This document shows, one piece after another, positions 1 to 9,218 of a stretch of DNA of 35,320 nt; position 1 is the stretch's first letter, and every line of letters begins with the position of its first letter. The translations under genes and the position numbers were made by a program. Under the pieces are notes generated by a model. The model saw only the letters and a list, made by a program, of their open reading frames with translations, was not told the origin of the DNA and searched no databases. The DNA comes from Pluralibacter sp. (GTDB lineage Bacteria; Pseudomonadota; Gammaproteobacteria; Enterobacterales; Enterobacteriaceae). The DNA lies in assembly GCF_019237635.1 (NCBI RefSeq), contig NZ_JAFAGS010000108.1, forward strand, positions 1 to 35,320, read 5' to 3'.

Positions 1-3
1 CGT

Positions 4-31
4 ATAATACGTTTTCCTCATTCAGAGTCAA
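4..31 (-). promoter_or_regulatory. rRNA operon promoter P2
   Basis: A second promoter on the minus strand has -35 TTGACT (26-31), a 16-bp spacer and -10 TATTAT (4-9). It lies about 130 bp downstream of P1, as in the tandem P1/P2 arrangement of E. coli rrnB. Transcription leaves the window at position 1. Confidence 0.88.
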
Positions 32-135
32 GCGTTTATTTTTGCTTTTCTCTGTGATGTTCATCGCTGGTTTTCACCGGAGAACCCCGCTGACCCGGCG
101 GCTTACAGGCCGTTGTTCCGTGTCAGTGGAGGCGC

Positions 136-163
136 ATTATAGGGAGTTCTGAGACGTTGACAA
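136..163 (-). promoter_or_regulatory. rRNA operon promoter P1
   Basis: On the minus strand there is a -35 box TTGTCA (158-163), a 16-bp spacer and a -10 box TATAAT (136-141). A GC-rich discriminator follows, which is the hallmark of stringently controlled rRNA promoters. The A/T-rich tract just upstream (about 164-200) looks like an UP element. The arrangement and the downstream sequence closely match E. coli rrnB P1, which lies just after murI in the same orientation. The rRNA genes themselves are beyond position 1 and are not in the window. Confidence 0.9.
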
Positions 164-214
164 GCCCTGTTTTCAAAAAACTTTTCAACCGTCTCTTTTT
201 TGCTCAAAAAGCCC

Positions 215-1066
215 CTAAACAGCCAGTTTTTCGAGCGTTTCAAACCCGTAACGACGTAAAACGGGGAAAAGTTGTTCAGTTTCCGCCGTCAGCGCCATGC
301 AGTAAGCAATGTTGGCATCGGCAGATTTAGCGTCTGGCGCCTCATGTTCCAGCAGCCAGGCCGTGCGGCGCGCAATCGCCGCGCCGGAATCGACCAGACG
401 CGTGCCTTCAGGCAATACCGCGAGCAACTCTTCCTGTAATAGAGGAAAGTGGGTGCAACCCAGTACAACGGTATCCGGCGGCTCCGGCATCCGCAGCCAG
501 GGGCGAAGAATACGACGCAGCTCCTCCAGCGGGACCGGCTCGCCATGCAACTTCGCTTCCGCCAGTTCCACCAGCTCCGCCGACCCCAGCATTTCTATCC
601 GACACTCATTGGCAAAGCGGTCGATAAGTTCGCGAGTATAAGGACGTTTCACCGTACCGCGAGTCGCCAGCAATCCGACAATACCATTGGCCGTCAGACG
701 AGCGGCCGGTTTAATCGCCGGAACGACGCCCACTACCGGGAAAGCGAACTTTTCTCGCAACGCGGGGAGTGAGACGGTACTTGCGGTATTGCAGGCGATC
801 ACCGCCAGCGCCAACGGGTAGCGAGCCTGAACGGCGGTGACTATCTCAACGACGCGCTCAACGATGAACGACTCGCTTTTTTCGCCGTACGGGAATGCGA
901 CGTTATCGAAAGCGTAGATGTAATGCAGATCCGGCAAGAGATGCCGAATCTCATCATAAACCGACAACCCACCGACGCCGGAGTCAAACACCAGCACGGT
1001 GGGACGTGGATCAGAAGGTATAGCTGCCCGACAAGTTGTATTCTCGTCCTGCAGTGTGATAGCCAT
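215..1066 (-). CDS. murI: Glutamate racemase MurI
   Basis: Cytoplasmic, cofactor-independent racemase that converts L-glutamate to D-glutamate for the peptidoglycan stem peptide. At 283 residues it is close to E. coli MurI (285). Visible motifs are DSGVGG from residue 28, the first catalytic cysteine in ACNTAS (Cys92) and the second in GCTHFPLL (Cys204), each abstracting a proton from one face of the substrate. The start is set at the Met of MAITLQDE, which aligns with the E. coli start; the frame stays open 15 codons further upstream. This start lies inside the end of btuB, giving a 56-bp overlap as in E. coli, so the two genes are probably translated from one message. rRNA promoters follow directly downstream. 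Confidence 0.95.
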   Translation of the reverse strand: MAITLQDENTTCRAAIPSDPRPTVLVFDSGVGGLSVYDEIRHLLPDLHYIYAFDNVAFPYGEKSESFIVERVVEIVTAVQARYPLALAVIACNTASTVSLPALREKFAFPVVGVVPAIKPAARLTANGIVGLLATRGTVKRPYTRELIDRFANECRIEMLGSAELVELAEAKLHGEPVPLEELRRILRPWLRMPEPPDTVVLGCTHFPLLQEELLAVLPEGTRLVDSGAAIARRTAWLLEHEAPDAKSADANIAYCMALTAETEQLFPVLRRYGFETLEKLAV

Positions 1067-2855
1067 AAACTGTCTCGTAGTCTTTATCGAACAGGTTGGC
1101 GATTTTACCACGAACTGTAAGGTGAGAGGTTATCGGATATGACACCGCCACATCCCACAGGCTGACGCCGCCCATTTTTACCTTTTGGTTCGGATAGGTG
1201 CTGTAATCCGTATCATAGCGCGTGCCCAGGTAGTGGTAGGTCATGCTCCAGTCGAAATCATAGACCTGCCAGTCCAGTTGGTATTTCACCTGTTGCTTTG
1301 CCCGACGATCGAGAAGTTCGTTGGTTTTTGCATCGCGCGCATCGAGATAATCATAGCCAATATTGTGCGTCAGCGGCCCGGTATCGAACGACGCGGTGGC
1401 TTCAATACCTTTAATACGCGCCTGACCGACGTTGTAATACTTCTGCAGGTCAGTGTTGTAGTCGATCAGGTTATCGATGTCGTTACGGTAGCCTGATACA
1501 CGCCAGGTCACGCCCGCCGTCAGCCCCTCAAACGCGCCTTCCCATTGTTTGCTCTCTTCCGGCTTCAGATCTTCGTTGCCGTAGAAGCCGTACAGCTGCC
1601 CCAGATTCGGCGCTTTAAAAGCCGTGCCATAGGAGGCCACAAAACGGTAGCCGTCGATAAACTCCCAGGCGGCGCTGCTCTGCCATGTGCCGTGCTGGCC
1701 GAACTGCGAGTTGTCATCGCTGCGGGCCGCGCCTTCCAGGGTGAAATCGCCCAGCTTTTGCAACGCCGTCATATACAGGCCGGTATTACGGATATCATAG
1801 GCGTCAGTCACATAGCTCGTACCGGGCTCTGTGCTCTGCTTCTGCCAGTCAACGCCCGCGCCGATGTTGCCGTGGCCGACATCCACCGAGTTTGCCCACT
1901 GCAGGTTGTACTGTTTGACGTCATCGAGCGTCGCCGTGGAGTCATAGCGCCCCAGGTTCGGGTCATAGTTGTAATCTTTGCTATGGCTATAGCTGGAGGT
2001 GAGCTGCGAATGGAAAATATCGTTGTTATAGCGCAGGCCCGCATCCCAGGTCTGGCTGTACAGTTGGCGAGTGTCCACCAGAACGCCCGGAGTAAAGACG
2101 CTGCCATCATACGCCGTACGGTTGTCGTAGCCGTAACCGCGGACAAACGCGCCCCACTGTTCGGAAAAGTCATGCTCAACAGAGCCATACAGCGTTTTGC
2201 TCATAAAGCCGTCGCGGTCCGGCTGAGCGACTCCGCCGGTATTGCCTTCCGCCACCACGTCAAACCCTTTGGTATAGGTGTAATCCCCGGCCAGGGTCAC
2301 GCGCGTGTTGCCGCCCAGCGTCTGCTGCGTGCTGCCGCCATAGCTCTGATAACCGTTTGTTCCCACGCCTGCGTTTAACGTCGTACCGTCTTTATCGTGC
2401 GTCGTAATAATGTTGACGACACCGCCAATCGCATCAGAGCCATACACCGCTGAGCGCGGTCCACGGATGTATTCGATGCGCTGCACCAGAGATATCGGGA
2501 ACTGGCTTAAATCGGAAGAGCCGCTCACGCCCGCCTGGTTCAGGCGAATGCCGTTGACCAGAATCAGCACATGGCTGGAGTTGGTGCCACGAATAAACAG
2601 GGATGACTGCTGCCCCAGTCCGCCGTACTGTGCCACATCGACACCCGGCAAACGACGCATCACGTCAACAACAGAGGTCGATTGCCAGCGATCGATATCC
2701 TGACGCGTCACCACGCTCACAGGCGCCAGAACGGTATTGATGGGTTGTTCAACGCGGTTTGCCGTTACTACCATGGTGTCTGAGTCGCTGTCCTGCGCCC
2801 AGCCAGAAAATGCCGTGACGGAGAGCGCCGTCAGCAGCGAAGCTTTTTTAATCAT
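1011..2855 (-). CDS. btuB: Vitamin B12 outer-membrane transporter BtuB
   Basis: TonB-dependent outer-membrane receptor that takes up cobalamins; in related bacteria it is also used by colicins and phages. The 614 residues match E. coli BtuB exactly in length. The N-terminus is a signal peptide ending near GWA-Q (about residue 20), followed at once by the TonB box DTMVVTA, then the plug domain with the [16 protein letters not shown] segment. A 22-strand barrel follows, ending in the C-terminal Phe required for outer-membrane insertion. The start MIKKASLL is chosen because a signal peptide begins there and it matches E. coli; a Met five codons upstream is less likely. Expression should be repressed by adenosylcobalamin through the riboswitch in the leader. 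The end overlaps murI. Confidence 0.96.
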   Translation of the reverse strand: MIKKASLLTALSVTAFSGWAQDSDSDTMVVTANRVEQPINTVLAPVSVVTRQDIDRWQSTSVVDVMRRLPGVDVAQYGGLGQQSSLFIRGTNSSHVLILVNGIRLNQAGVSGSSDLSQFPISLVQRIEYIRGPRSAVYGSDAIGGVVNIITTHDKDGTTLNAGVGTNGYQSYGGSTQQTLGGNTRVTLAGDYTYTKGFDVVAEGNTGGVAQPDRDGFMSKTLYGSVEHDFSEQWGAFVRGYGYDNRTAYDGSVFTPGVLVDTRQLYSQTWDAGLRYNNDIFHSQLTSSYSHSKDYNYDPNLGRYDSTATLDDVKQYNLQWANSVDVGHGNIGAGVDWQKQSTEPGTSYVTDAYDIRNTGLYMTALQKLGDFTLEGAARSDDNSQFGQHGTWQSSAAWEFIDGYRFVASYGTAFKAPNLGQLYGFYGNEDLKPEESKQWEGAFEGLTAGVTWRVSGYRNDIDNLIDYNTDLQKYYNVGQARIKGIEATASFDTGPLTHNIGYDYLDARDAKTNELLDRRAKQQVKYQLDWQVYDFDWSMTYHYLGTRYDTDYSTYPNQKVKMGGVSLWDVAVSYPITSHLTVRGKIANLFDKDYETVYGYHTAGREYNLSGSYTF

Positions 2856-2859
2856 TGTA

Positions 2860-3090
2860 AAAGCATCCACAATATAAGAAGGATGCCGCCGGTTTCATCA
2901 GTAGCACGCGATGATGAAAATCCACTGCGACGTAATCCGGCAGGTCTTCGGGCTGGGTGGCGTGTTATGGATGAAGACTTCCCACTCTTCCAAAGCAGTG
3001 TCTGCAACTTCTCATCCCGCCAGTCTTTACCGCTGCGCGTCAGCTCCAGATTCGCACTGGATTCCCTTTTCACTCAAAGGAGACCGGAAA
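2860..3090 (-). promoter_or_regulatory. Cobalamin riboswitch in btuB leader
   Basis: The minus-strand leader of btuB carries the elements of the enterobacterial AdoCbl riboswitch: the closing-stem start GGTCTCC (about 3079-3085), the conserved core with GCTGACGCGCAGCGGTAA (about 3028-3048) and the B12 box AGCCCGAAGACCTGCCGG (2937-2954). Next to the start codon, GCATCC (2881-2886) can pair with GGATGC (2863-2868), a hairpin that would hide the ribosome-binding region. In E. coli btuB the ligand-bound aptamer stabilises this hairpin and blocks translation. The btuB promoter should lie at about 3095-3150, overlapping the divergent trmA promoter, but I could not choose its boxes with confidence. 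Confidence 0.92.
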
Positions 3091-3146
3091 CAGAATGCTA
3101 CAATTAGACATGTATAGATGTCCAGACAGCTATTGCTGATAAAGGC

Positions 3147-3174
3147 TGGACATCCCCTGAACAATCCCTACAAT
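3147..3174 (+). promoter_or_regulatory. trmA promoter, rRNA-like
   Basis: There is a -35 box TGGACA (3147-3152), a 16-bp spacer and a -10 box TACAAT (3169-3174), followed by the GC-rich discriminator CCCCGCG. E. coli trmA is known to be under stringent and growth-rate control like rRNA promoters, and this discriminator fits that behaviour. Confidence 0.65.
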
Positions 3175-3207
3175 CCCCGCGTAATTATTTATCACTCAGG
3201 AAGCATC

Positions 3208-4311
3208 ATGACCCCCGAACACCTCCCGACAGAACAGTACGAAGCGCAGCTGGCGGAAAAAGTCGTCCGTCTGCAAAGCATGATGACGCCTTTTGCCGCG
3301 CCCGTTCCTGAGGTGTTCCGCTCACCGGTCAGCCACTACCGCATGCGCGCAGAATTTCGTCTCTGGCACGAGGATGACGACCTTTATCACATCATCTTCG
3401 ATCAAGAGACCAAACAGCGCATCCGCGTCGACAGCTTCCCGGCCGCCAGTCAGCTGATTAACGCGCTGATGAAGGCCGTGATTGCCGGGGTCAAAGACGA
3501 TCAGGTGCTGCGCCATAAGCTGTTTCAGGTCGATTACCTCACCACAATGAGCAATCAGGCGATTGTCTCCCTGCTCTATCACAAAGCGCTGGGCGAAGAG
3601 TGGCAGGCCGCCGCCACGCGCCTGCGTGATGCGCTGCGAGCCGCAAATCTCAACGTCCAGCTGATTGGCCGCGCGACGAAGACCAAAATCGCCCTCGACA
3701 GGGATTACATCGATGAGCGTCTGCCGGTCGGCGGGCGCGAAATGATCTATCGCCAGGTGGAAAACAGCTTCACCCAGCCAAACGCCGCCATGAATATTCA
3801 GATGCTGGAGTGGGCGCAGGACGTCACGACGGGCTCCACGGGCGACCTGCTGGAGCTGTACTGCGGCAACGGCAACTTTTCCCTGGCGCTGGCGCGTAAC
3901 TTTACCCGCGTACTGGCGACGGAAATCGCCAAGCCGTCGGTGGCCTCCGCGCAATACAACATCGCGGCGAACCATATCGATAACGTGCAAATTATTCGCA
4001 TGTCGGCAGAAGAGTTCACCCAGGCGATGAACGGCGTGCGGCAGTTCAACCGCCTGCAGGGTATTGATTTGCAGAGCTACCAGTGCGAGACGATTTTCGT
4101 CGATCCGCCGCGCAGCGGGCTGGACAGCGAAACGGAAAAAATGGTGCAGGCCTACCCGCGTATTCTGTACATCTCCTGCAACCCGGAAACGTTGTGCAAA
4201 AACCTCGACACCCTGAGCCAGACGCACAAGGTTGAACGCCTCGCGTTGTTCGATCAGTTCCCGTACACACACCACATGGAGTGCGGCGTGCTGCTAACGC
4301 GCAAAGCGTAA
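3208..4311 (+). CDS. trmA: tRNA (uracil-54-C5)-methyltransferase TrmA
   Basis: SAM-dependent enzyme that makes 5-methyluridine (ribothymidine) at position 54 of the T-loop of nearly all tRNAs; in E. coli it also methylates tmRNA and 23S rRNA at low level. Length is 367 residues (E. coli 366). The class I methyltransferase fold is marked by [10 protein letters not shown] and FVDPPRSG. The catalytic nucleophile is Cys324 in YISCNPETL and the general base is Glu358 in HHMECGVLL, at the same numbers as in E. coli. The start [12 protein letters not shown] is chosen by homology; a longer reading begins at 3118 but would swallow the promoter. It is divergent from btuB. Confidence 0.95.
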   Translation: MTPEHLPTEQYEAQLAEKVVRLQSMMTPFAAPVPEVFRSPVSHYRMRAEFRLWHEDDDLYHIIFDQETKQRIRVDSFPAASQLINALMKAVIAGVKDDQVLRHKLFQVDYLTTMSNQAIVSLLYHKALGEEWQAAATRLRDALRAANLNVQLIGRATKTKIALDRDYIDERLPVGGREMIYRQVENSFTQPNAAMNIQMLEWAQDVTTGSTGDLLELYCGNGNFSLALARNFTRVLATEIAKPSVASAQYNIAANHIDNVQIIRMSAEEFTQAMNGVRQFNRLQGIDLQSYQCETIFVDPPRSGLDSETEKMVQAYPRILYISCNPETLCKNLDTLSQTHKVERLALFDQFPYTHHMECGVLLTRKA

Positions 4312-4385
4312 AAAAACAGGCGCGCGGACGCCGAATCCGGCGCCATGAACGATAATTGGAGGTGACTTGTTACGGATAAGGCACT

Positions 4386-5396
4386 ATGAAGCGAAAGCAT
4401 CACCTCCATGCCACCGAGTTACCCATCCCCATCGACAACACGACGGCAGAGCAGGCTGTGCTTGCGCTGGCGCCCCGCAATGCAAAAGACGTCAAACTCC
4501 GCGCAGACCAGACCGCAGAGCGAGCGGCACGCGACATACTGCGTGAATGTCTTGCCCAGATAAGCGCGAATATTTCCGTCGTTCGCCAGACAGACGATCC
4601 CGAAGGGCCGCACCAGCTGCGCATCGGCCTGCGTCGCCTGCGCAGCGTCTTTTCCGTGTTTCGCCCCGTGCTGCGGTGCCAGGAAATGCAGCGCCTGAGC
4701 GACGAAGCGCGCTGGCTCGGCCAGGAAGTCGGAAATCTCAGGGATCTTGACGTCATCGTGGGCGAGCTGGTTGCGCGTGAAATTCAGCGGCATCCCGAAG
4801 AACCCTGTTTTCAGGCGCTTGCCGAACGTCTGCAAACGCTGGCGCACGAACGGCGCGAATATCTGCACCAACTGCTTATCGACCCGCGCGTCCCGGCCTT
4901 TCTCGCTGACGTCGGCCGCTTTATTGAACAGCGCGGCTGGCTTGACCCATTCGACATCGAACAAAGCCGACGGCTGGCGATGCCGGTCAGGGAGCTTGCC
5001 GGGTGCGCCCTGGACAAACGCTGGCAAAAGGTCATCCTCCACGCCGACAGGCTCGCGTCGCTGACCCGGGAAGAACGTCACGAACTGCGCAAAGAGCTGA
5101 AAAAGCTGCGCTACCCCGCCGAAGTCTTCGCCTCTCTGTATCCCGTCCGGCACACCGCGCCCTTTCTCGACACCCTGAAAAAGCTGCAGACCGTCTTTGG
5201 CAATCTTAACGATGCCGCGACCCTGAAAACCCTGTTTACGGAATCCGCGCTTTCCCGCGTGACAGATATTCCGACGCAGCGAGCGATGGGCTGGATGATT
5301 GGCGCAAGCCTGACGCAGGCCGAATCAGGGTGGGCAGGCGTGGGGCCTGTCTGGCAGGCGCTGGAACAAAAGCGGCATTTCTGGCAGCGCAGATAG
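4386..5396 (+). CDS. CHAD-domain protein
   Basis: A 336-residue, mostly alpha-helical, highly charged protein with the conserved-histidine alpha-helical (CHAD) signature. His76 in GPHQLR is followed by Arg79, Arg83, Arg84 and Arg86, and a second basic helix near residues 229-250 carries RHELRKELKKLRYP. CHAD domains are known to bind inorganic polyphosphate through these basic helices and are often found near phosphate or polyphosphate genes. No CYTH (triphosphatase) domain or signal peptide is visible, so this is a stand-alone cytoplasmic CHAD protein. It lies between trmA and yijD, where E. coli K-12 has no gene. The start has an AAGG Shine-Dalgarno sequence, and a strong terminator follows. 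Family assignment is firm; the cellular role is not. Confidence 0.85.
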   Translation: MKRKHHLHATELPIPIDNTTAEQAVLALAPRNAKDVKLRADQTAERAARDILRECLAQISANISVVRQTDDPEGPHQLRIGLRRLRSVFSVFRPVLRCQEMQRLSDEARWLGQEVGNLRDLDVIVGELVAREIQRHPEEPCFQALAERLQTLAHERREYLHQLLIDPRVPAFLADVGRFIEQRGWLDPFDIEQSRRLAMPVRELAGCALDKRWQKVILHADRLASLTREERHELRKELKKLRYPAEVFASLYPVRHTAPFLDTLKKLQTVFGNLNDAATLKTLFTESALSRVTDIPTQRAMGWMIGASLTQAESGWAGVGPVWQALEQKRHFWQRR

Positions 5397-5398
5397 CA

Positions 5399-5423
5399 AA
5401 ACAGGCTGCCGGGCAGCCTGTTT
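5399..5423. terminator. Bidirectional terminator, CHAD gene / yijD
   Basis: A perfect 11-bp inverted repeat, AAACAGGCTGC (5399-5409) and GCAGCCTGTTT (5413-5423) with a 3-nt loop, sits between the converging CHAD gene and yijD. The A and T runs at the stem ends can serve as U-tracts in either direction. Confidence 0.8.
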
Positions 5424-5439
5424 AGTTTCTTATCCGGCG

Positions 5440-5799
5440 TTACTCCGGCATCTCGTTTTTGCGGTTACGCATACGGTAAGCAATCCAGAACACCATCGCC
5501 ACAGACAGCACCGCCGGGAAGAAATTGGAGCCAATATCCGGGTATTCCGCACGTACCACGGTGCTATAAAGCAGAATGCCGAGAATAAAGCATGCCGCCG
5601 CAAGGCCCGGTAAACCTACCGGCATCGTGCGGTTCTGGTAGCGTTGATGCAGACAGTAAATCGTCAGCACCAGCGCGATAATGGGGAAAACGGAGAAAGG
5701 CACAATCGAGCTGAACAATGCCGCAAACGTGCCATTAATGGTTAAACCAGCGATAAGCGCCAGCAACAGCGTACCTCTATCTTGACCTGACTGTTTCAT
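5440..5799 (-). CDS. yijD: Inner-membrane protein YijD
   Basis: Small hydrophobic protein of 119 residues, identical in length to E. coli YijD. Four transmembrane helices can be seen, at about residues 8-28, 32-50, 62-82 and 90-107, with short charged ends. Its function is unknown. The start lies 15 bp after the fabR stop on the same strand, so fabR-yijD is an operon as in E. coli, where the pair was linked to fatty-acid regulation through fabR. A terminator shared with the converging CHAD gene follows. Confidence 0.93.
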   Translation of the reverse strand: MKQSGQDRGTLLLALIAGLTINGTFAALFSSIVPFSVFPIIALVLTIYCLHQRYQNRTMPVGLPGLAAACFILGILLYSTVVRAEYPDIGSNFFPAVLSVAMVFWIAYRMRNRKNEMPE

Positions 5800-5814
5800 T
5801 GCTCGTCCTTCACC

Positions 5815-6447
5815 TTACTCGGAGTGATGTGTCATTTTCTCTTGTTCACGGCGGTACCAGTAATAGGCACCTTTGGAGATCATCCGCAGCTGCAGCACCA
5901 GCCGTTCTTCCAGCTGTCGGCGCTGTTCAGGGCCGACATCCAGCGCCTCTGCGCCTGCGCTGAAGACAATGGTCACCATGGCTTCAGCTTGCGCCTCTGT
6001 GAAAGCGCGCGGCATATGGTTTTCGATTTCAAGATAGTCGGCAAGTTCCGCAATAAAATGCTGAATTTCGCGTGCGACAGCGGCGCGAAAAGCCGCCGAC
6101 GTTCCGGAACGTTCCCGCAACAACAGACGGAAGGCGTTCGGATTGTTGCCGATGAATTCCATAAAGGTAGACACCGAGGTGCGAATCACGCTGCCGCCCT
6201 TGGCGATGCGCTGGCGCGCCTGACGCATCAGTTGACGGAGCATCAGACCGCTCTCATCCACCATGGTCAGCCCCAGTTCATCCACATCGCGGAAATGGCG
6301 ATAAAAGGAGGTCGGCGCAATGCCTGCCTCGCGCGCTACCTCTCGCAGACTCAGGCTTGCAAAGCTGCGTTCCGCGCTCAGCTGACTGAATGCTGCTTCC
6401 ACCAGCGAACGCCGGGTCTTTTCTTTTTGTTGCGCTCTTACGCCCAT
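5815..6447 (-). CDS. fabR: Unsaturated fatty-acid biosynthesis repressor FabR
   Basis: TetR-family repressor that, in E. coli, represses fabA and fabB in response to the balance of saturated and unsaturated acyl thioesters. Length is 210 residues. The N-terminal helix-turn-helix is seen at about residues 28-52 ([20 protein letters not shown], with the typical TetR recognition helix), followed by an all-helical ligand domain. The start [10 protein letters not shown] matches the biochemically used E. coli start; the frame is open 42 codons further up but that extension lies in the intergenic region. It is divergent from sthA and heads the fabR-yijD operon. Confidence 0.95.
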   Translation of the reverse strand: MGVRAQQKEKTRRSLVEAAFSQLSAERSFASLSLREVAREAGIAPTSFYRHFRDVDELGLTMVDESGLMLRQLMRQARQRIAKGGSVIRTSVSTFMEFIGNNPNAFRLLLRERSGTSAAFRAAVAREIQHFIAELADYLEIENHMPRAFTEAQAEAMVTIVFSAGAEALDVGPEQRRQLEERLVLQLRMISKGAYYWYRREQEKMTHHSE

Positions 6448-6648
6448 CACGATGTCTGAATCCTTCCATATGCCTTGTCTGGCACTATACCAGAGATTAA
6501 AAGTAATGGGTTTACGCCGGATTGTGAATGATTGTTTACGGGCGGTTTGTGCTGTGCCGCAGCAAAAACGCACAATGATTATTGGGTTAAAGACGCCCGA
6601 ATGTTACCATCGTGTTTATTTTATGTATAAGAACAGGTGAGTAATACC

Positions 6649-8049
6649 ATGGCACATTCCTGGGATTATGATGCAATTGTGATAGGTTCTGGCCCGGGCG
6701 GCGAAGGCGCTGCGATGGGGCTGGTGAAACAGGGAGCCCGGATAGCCGTTATTGAGCGCTACCATAACGTCGGCGGCGGTTGCACCCACTGGGGCACTAT
6801 CCCGTCGAAAGCCCTCCGTCATGCCGTTAGCCGTATTATTGAATTCAACCAAAATCCACTCTACAGCGACCATTCCCGTCTTCTTCGTTCCTCTTTCGCC
6901 GATATCCTGAACCACGCCGACAGCGTCATTAACCAGCAAACGCGTATGCGTCAGGGTTTCTACGAGCGCAACCACTGCGACATTCTGCAGGGCGACGCGC
7001 GTTTCGTGGATGAACACACCATCGCGCTTGAGTGCCACGACGGCTCGGTCGAAACGCTGACCGCCGACAAGTTCGTCATCGCCTGCGGCTCGCGCCCCTA
7101 CCACCCGGTCGATGTCGACTTTGCCCATCCGCGCATTTACGACAGCGACTCCATCCTCAGCCTGCACCACGAACCGCGCCATGTGATCATCTACGGCGCC
7201 GGGGTGATCGGCTGTGAGTATGCGTCGATCTTCCGCGGGATGGAGGTCAAGGTGGATCTGATCAACACCCGCGATCGCCTGCTGGCGTTTCTCGATCAGG
7301 AAATGTCGGACTCGCTCTCCTATCACTTCTGGAACAGCGGCGTGGTCATTCGCCACAACGAAGAGTACGAGAAAATTGAGGGCATGGACGACGGCGTGAT
7401 CATGCACCTGAAGTCCGGCAAAAAGCTGAAAGCCGACTGCCTGCTGTATGCCAACGGTCGTACCGGCAACACCGACAGCCTGTCGCTGGAAAACATCGGT
7501 CTGCAAACCGACAGCCGCGGCCAACTGAAAGTGAACAGCATGTACCAGACGGCCATCCCGCATATTTATGCCGTGGGCGACGTCATCGGTTATCCAAGCC
7601 TGGCCTCCGCGGCCTACGATCAGGGCCGAATCGCCGCGCAGGCGATGATCAAGGGCGAAGCGACGGCGCACCTGATTGAAGATATTCCGACCGGGATTTA
7701 CACCATTCCGGAAATCAGTTCTGTCGGGAAAACCGAGCAGCAGCTGACGGCCATGAAGGTGCCGTACGAGGTGGGTCGCGCGCAATTTAAACACCTGGCG
7801 CGGGCGCAAATCGTCGGGATGAACGTGGGCACGCTGAAAATCTTGTTCCATCGGGAAACAAAAGAGATCCTCGGCATCCACTGTTTTGGCGAGCGCGCCG
7901 CCGAAATCATTCACATCGGCCAGGCAATCATGGAGCAAAAAGGTGGTGGCAACACCATTGAGTACTTCGTTAACACCACCTTCAACTACCCCACGATGGC
8001 GGAAGCCTACCGTGTGGCCGCGTTAAACGGCTTAAACCGCCTGTTTTAA
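6649..8049 (+). CDS. sthA: Soluble pyridine nucleotide transhydrogenase SthA
   Basis: FAD flavoprotein that transfers reducing equivalents between NADPH and NAD+, mainly draining excess NADPH. The 466 residues match E. coli SthA exactly. It has the fold of the disulfide oxidoreductases, with an FAD Rossmann motif GSGPGGEG near residue 13, a second nucleotide motif [12 protein letters not shown] and an FAD contact YAVGDVIG. The redox-disulfide position reads [12 protein letters not shown], so the second cysteine is replaced by Thr. This is the expected difference between SthA and true disulfide reductases. The ATG at 6649 has AGGTGA upstream and is preferred over the in-frame GTG at 6637. Its 3' end overlaps converging oxyR by 18 bp. 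Confidence 0.96.
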   Translation: MAHSWDYDAIVIGSGPGGEGAAMGLVKQGARIAVIERYHNVGGGCTHWGTIPSKALRHAVSRIIEFNQNPLYSDHSRLLRSSFADILNHADSVINQQTRMRQGFYERNHCDILQGDARFVDEHTIALECHDGSVETLTADKFVIACGSRPYHPVDVDFAHPRIYDSDSILSLHHEPRHVIIYGAGVIGCEYASIFRGMEVKVDLINTRDRLLAFLDQEMSDSLSYHFWNSGVVIRHNEEYEKIEGMDDGVIMHLKSGKKLKADCLLYANGRTGNTDSLSLENIGLQTDSRGQLKVNSMYQTAIPHIYAVGDVIGYPSLASAAYDQGRIAAQAMIKGEATAHLIEDIPTGIYTIPEISSVGKTEQQLTAMKVPYEVGRAQFKHLARAQIVGMNVGTLKILFHRETKEILGIHCFGERAAEIIHIGQAIMEQKGGGNTIEYFVNTTFNYPTMAEAYRVAALNGLNRLF

Positions 8050-8949
8050 CGGGCTGTCAAAATGGCCATCCATCTTAACGCGGATGGCCTCCGCTAACTG
8101 CTCATAGCGACTGCGCAACGGCGAACCCGGGCGATACACCAGCCCAACGGTGCGTCGTGGCTCCGGTTTGATGCACGGCAGATAGATAACGCCATCGCGC
8201 TTACGCTCCTGCGGTACCGCCAGCGCCGGCAGCAGCGTAATACCGCTTCCTGCCGCCACCATATTGCGCAGCGTTTCAAGGCTGGTCGCGCGGAAATGGG
8301 TATCCTCATCCGCTCCCGCTTCGAAGCAGAAGCCCATCGCCTGATCGCGCAGACAGTGGCCGTCTTCCAGCATCAGCAGTTTTTCACCCGCCAGATCGGA
8401 CATCGGCACACGGTCGCGGTTCGCCCACGGATGGTCTTCGTAGATGGCCAGCATCATCGGCTCGTCAAACAGCGGCACTTCAATAAAGGCTTCACTTTCC
8501 TTCACCAGCGCCAGAATGGCGCAGTCGAGCTTACCGCTGTCCAGCTGTGCCAGCAGTTGATGCGTTTGCGCCTCGTGCAGGTACATTTCCAGTTTCGGGA
8601 AAGACTGGTGCAGCAGCGGAATGATGTGCGGCAAGAGGTAGGGGCCGACGGTTGGGATCAAGCCGATATGCAGCGGACCCGACATGGTCTCTCCCTGCTG
8701 GCTTGCCATCTCCTTGAGCACTTTGACCTCGCGCAGCACGGTCCGCGCCTGATCCACCAGCAAGAGCCCTGCCTGGGTGAACAGCACCTTACGGCTGGTG
8801 CGCTCCAGCAGCATCACGCCAAGTTCATCTTCCAGTTTGCGGATCTGACCGCTCAGCGTCGGTTGGCTGACGTGGCAGGAATCCGCCGCACGGCGAAAAT
8901 GACGGTGTTCGGCGAGTGCCACCAGGTATTCAAGATCACGAATATTCAT
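8032..8949 (-). CDS. oxyR: Peroxide-sensing LysR-type regulator OxyR
   Basis: Activator of the hydrogen-peroxide regulon (katG, ahpCF, dps, oxyS) and repressor of its own gene. The 305 residues match E. coli. A winged helix-turn-helix occupies about residues 1-60 ([14 protein letters not shown] as recognition region), followed by a linker helix and the regulatory domain. The redox pair is present as Cys199 in DGHCLRDQ and Cys208 in MGFC, which form a disulfide on oxidation. It is transcribed divergently from oxyS across a shared OxyR operator. Its end overlaps the end of sthA by 18 bp. Confidence 0.97.
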   Translation of the reverse strand: MNIRDLEYLVALAEHRHFRRAADSCHVSQPTLSGQIRKLEDELGVMLLERTSRKVLFTQAGLLLVDQARTVLREVKVLKEMASQQGETMSGPLHIGLIPTVGPYLLPHIIPLLHQSFPKLEMYLHEAQTHQLLAQLDSGKLDCAILALVKESEAFIEVPLFDEPMMLAIYEDHPWANRDRVPMSDLAGEKLLMLEDGHCLRDQAMGFCFEAGADEDTHFRATSLETLRNMVAAGSGITLLPALAVPQERKRDGVIYLPCIKPEPRRTVGLVYRPGSPLRSRYEQLAEAIRVKMDGHFDSPLKQAV

Positions 8950-8982
8950 TATTCATCCTCCATCGCCACGATAGTTCGTGGC

Positions 8983-9017
8983 GATAGATAGAATAGCAAC
9001 GAACGATTATCCCTATC
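8983..9017. promoter_or_regulatory. OxyR binding site, oxyR-oxyS
   Basis: The stretch holds four spaced half-sites of the ATAG/CTAT type (GATAGATAG ... AATAGC ... CGATTATC ... CCTATC) and closely follows the E. coli oxyRS operator. OxyR bound here would repress oxyR and, when oxidised, activate oxyS. Confidence 0.8.
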
Positions 9018-9044
9018 AAGCATTCTGTACAATAATAGTCCACA

Positions 9045-9165
9045 GAAACAAGGCGGAACCTCATTTAACCCCTGAAGTCCAGCCGCGTTCTGAGAGCTTC
9101 TCTCATACCCGAAACAACTAAAGCCAACGTGAACTTTTGCGGATCCCCTGTGGTCCGCTTTTTTT
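9045..9165 (+). ncRNA. oxyS: OxyS small regulatory RNA
   Basis: The sequence beginning GAAACAAGGCGGAACC and ending in a GC hairpin with a run of eight T matches E. coli OxyS (109 nt) in position, direction and conserved parts. These include the central AACTAAAGCCAACGTGAAC region that binds Hfq and the 3' loop TTTTGCGGATCCCC used to pair with fhlA mRNA. The 5' stem-loop region is more diverged, and this copy is about 10 nt longer. A -10-like AATAAT lies at 9031-9036. The terminator stem GCGGA (9139-9143) / TCCGC (9154-9158) is followed by the T-run at 9158-9165. OxyS is induced by peroxide through OxyR. The exact 5' end is inferred from E. coli. Confidence 0.9.
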
Positions 9166-9169
9166 GCAT

Positions 9170-9195
9170 AAAAAAGCCCAACGCAAGGTTGGGCT
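9170..9195 (-). terminator. argH terminator
   Basis: On the minus strand a stem AGCCCAAC / GTTGGGCT (9075+100 to 9195: arms 9175-9182 and 9188-9195) with a 5-nt loop is followed by a run of T residues (complement of 9170-9175). It ends the argCBH message and lies back to back with the OxyS terminator. Confidence 0.82.
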
Positions 9196-9218
9196 CCGCT
9201 GACGTAATGTTGCCGCTC

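Noticed and set aside
1545-2378. Open frame of 277 codons on the plus strand opposite btuB
   Set aside because: Antisense shadow of btuB, with no family resemblance.
3118-3207. N-terminal extension of trmA by 30 residues
   Set aside because: It would place coding sequence across the rRNA-like promoter; the E. coli start at MTPEHLP fits better.
4328-4345. GACGCCGAATCCGGCGCC palindrome after trmA as a terminator
   Set aside because: The stem is short and no T-run follows.
6616-7938. Long open frame (440 codons) on the minus strand opposite sthA
   Set aside because: Fully antisense to a well-conserved gene, with low-complexity Val/Ala/Gln/His-rich translation and no plausible promoter.
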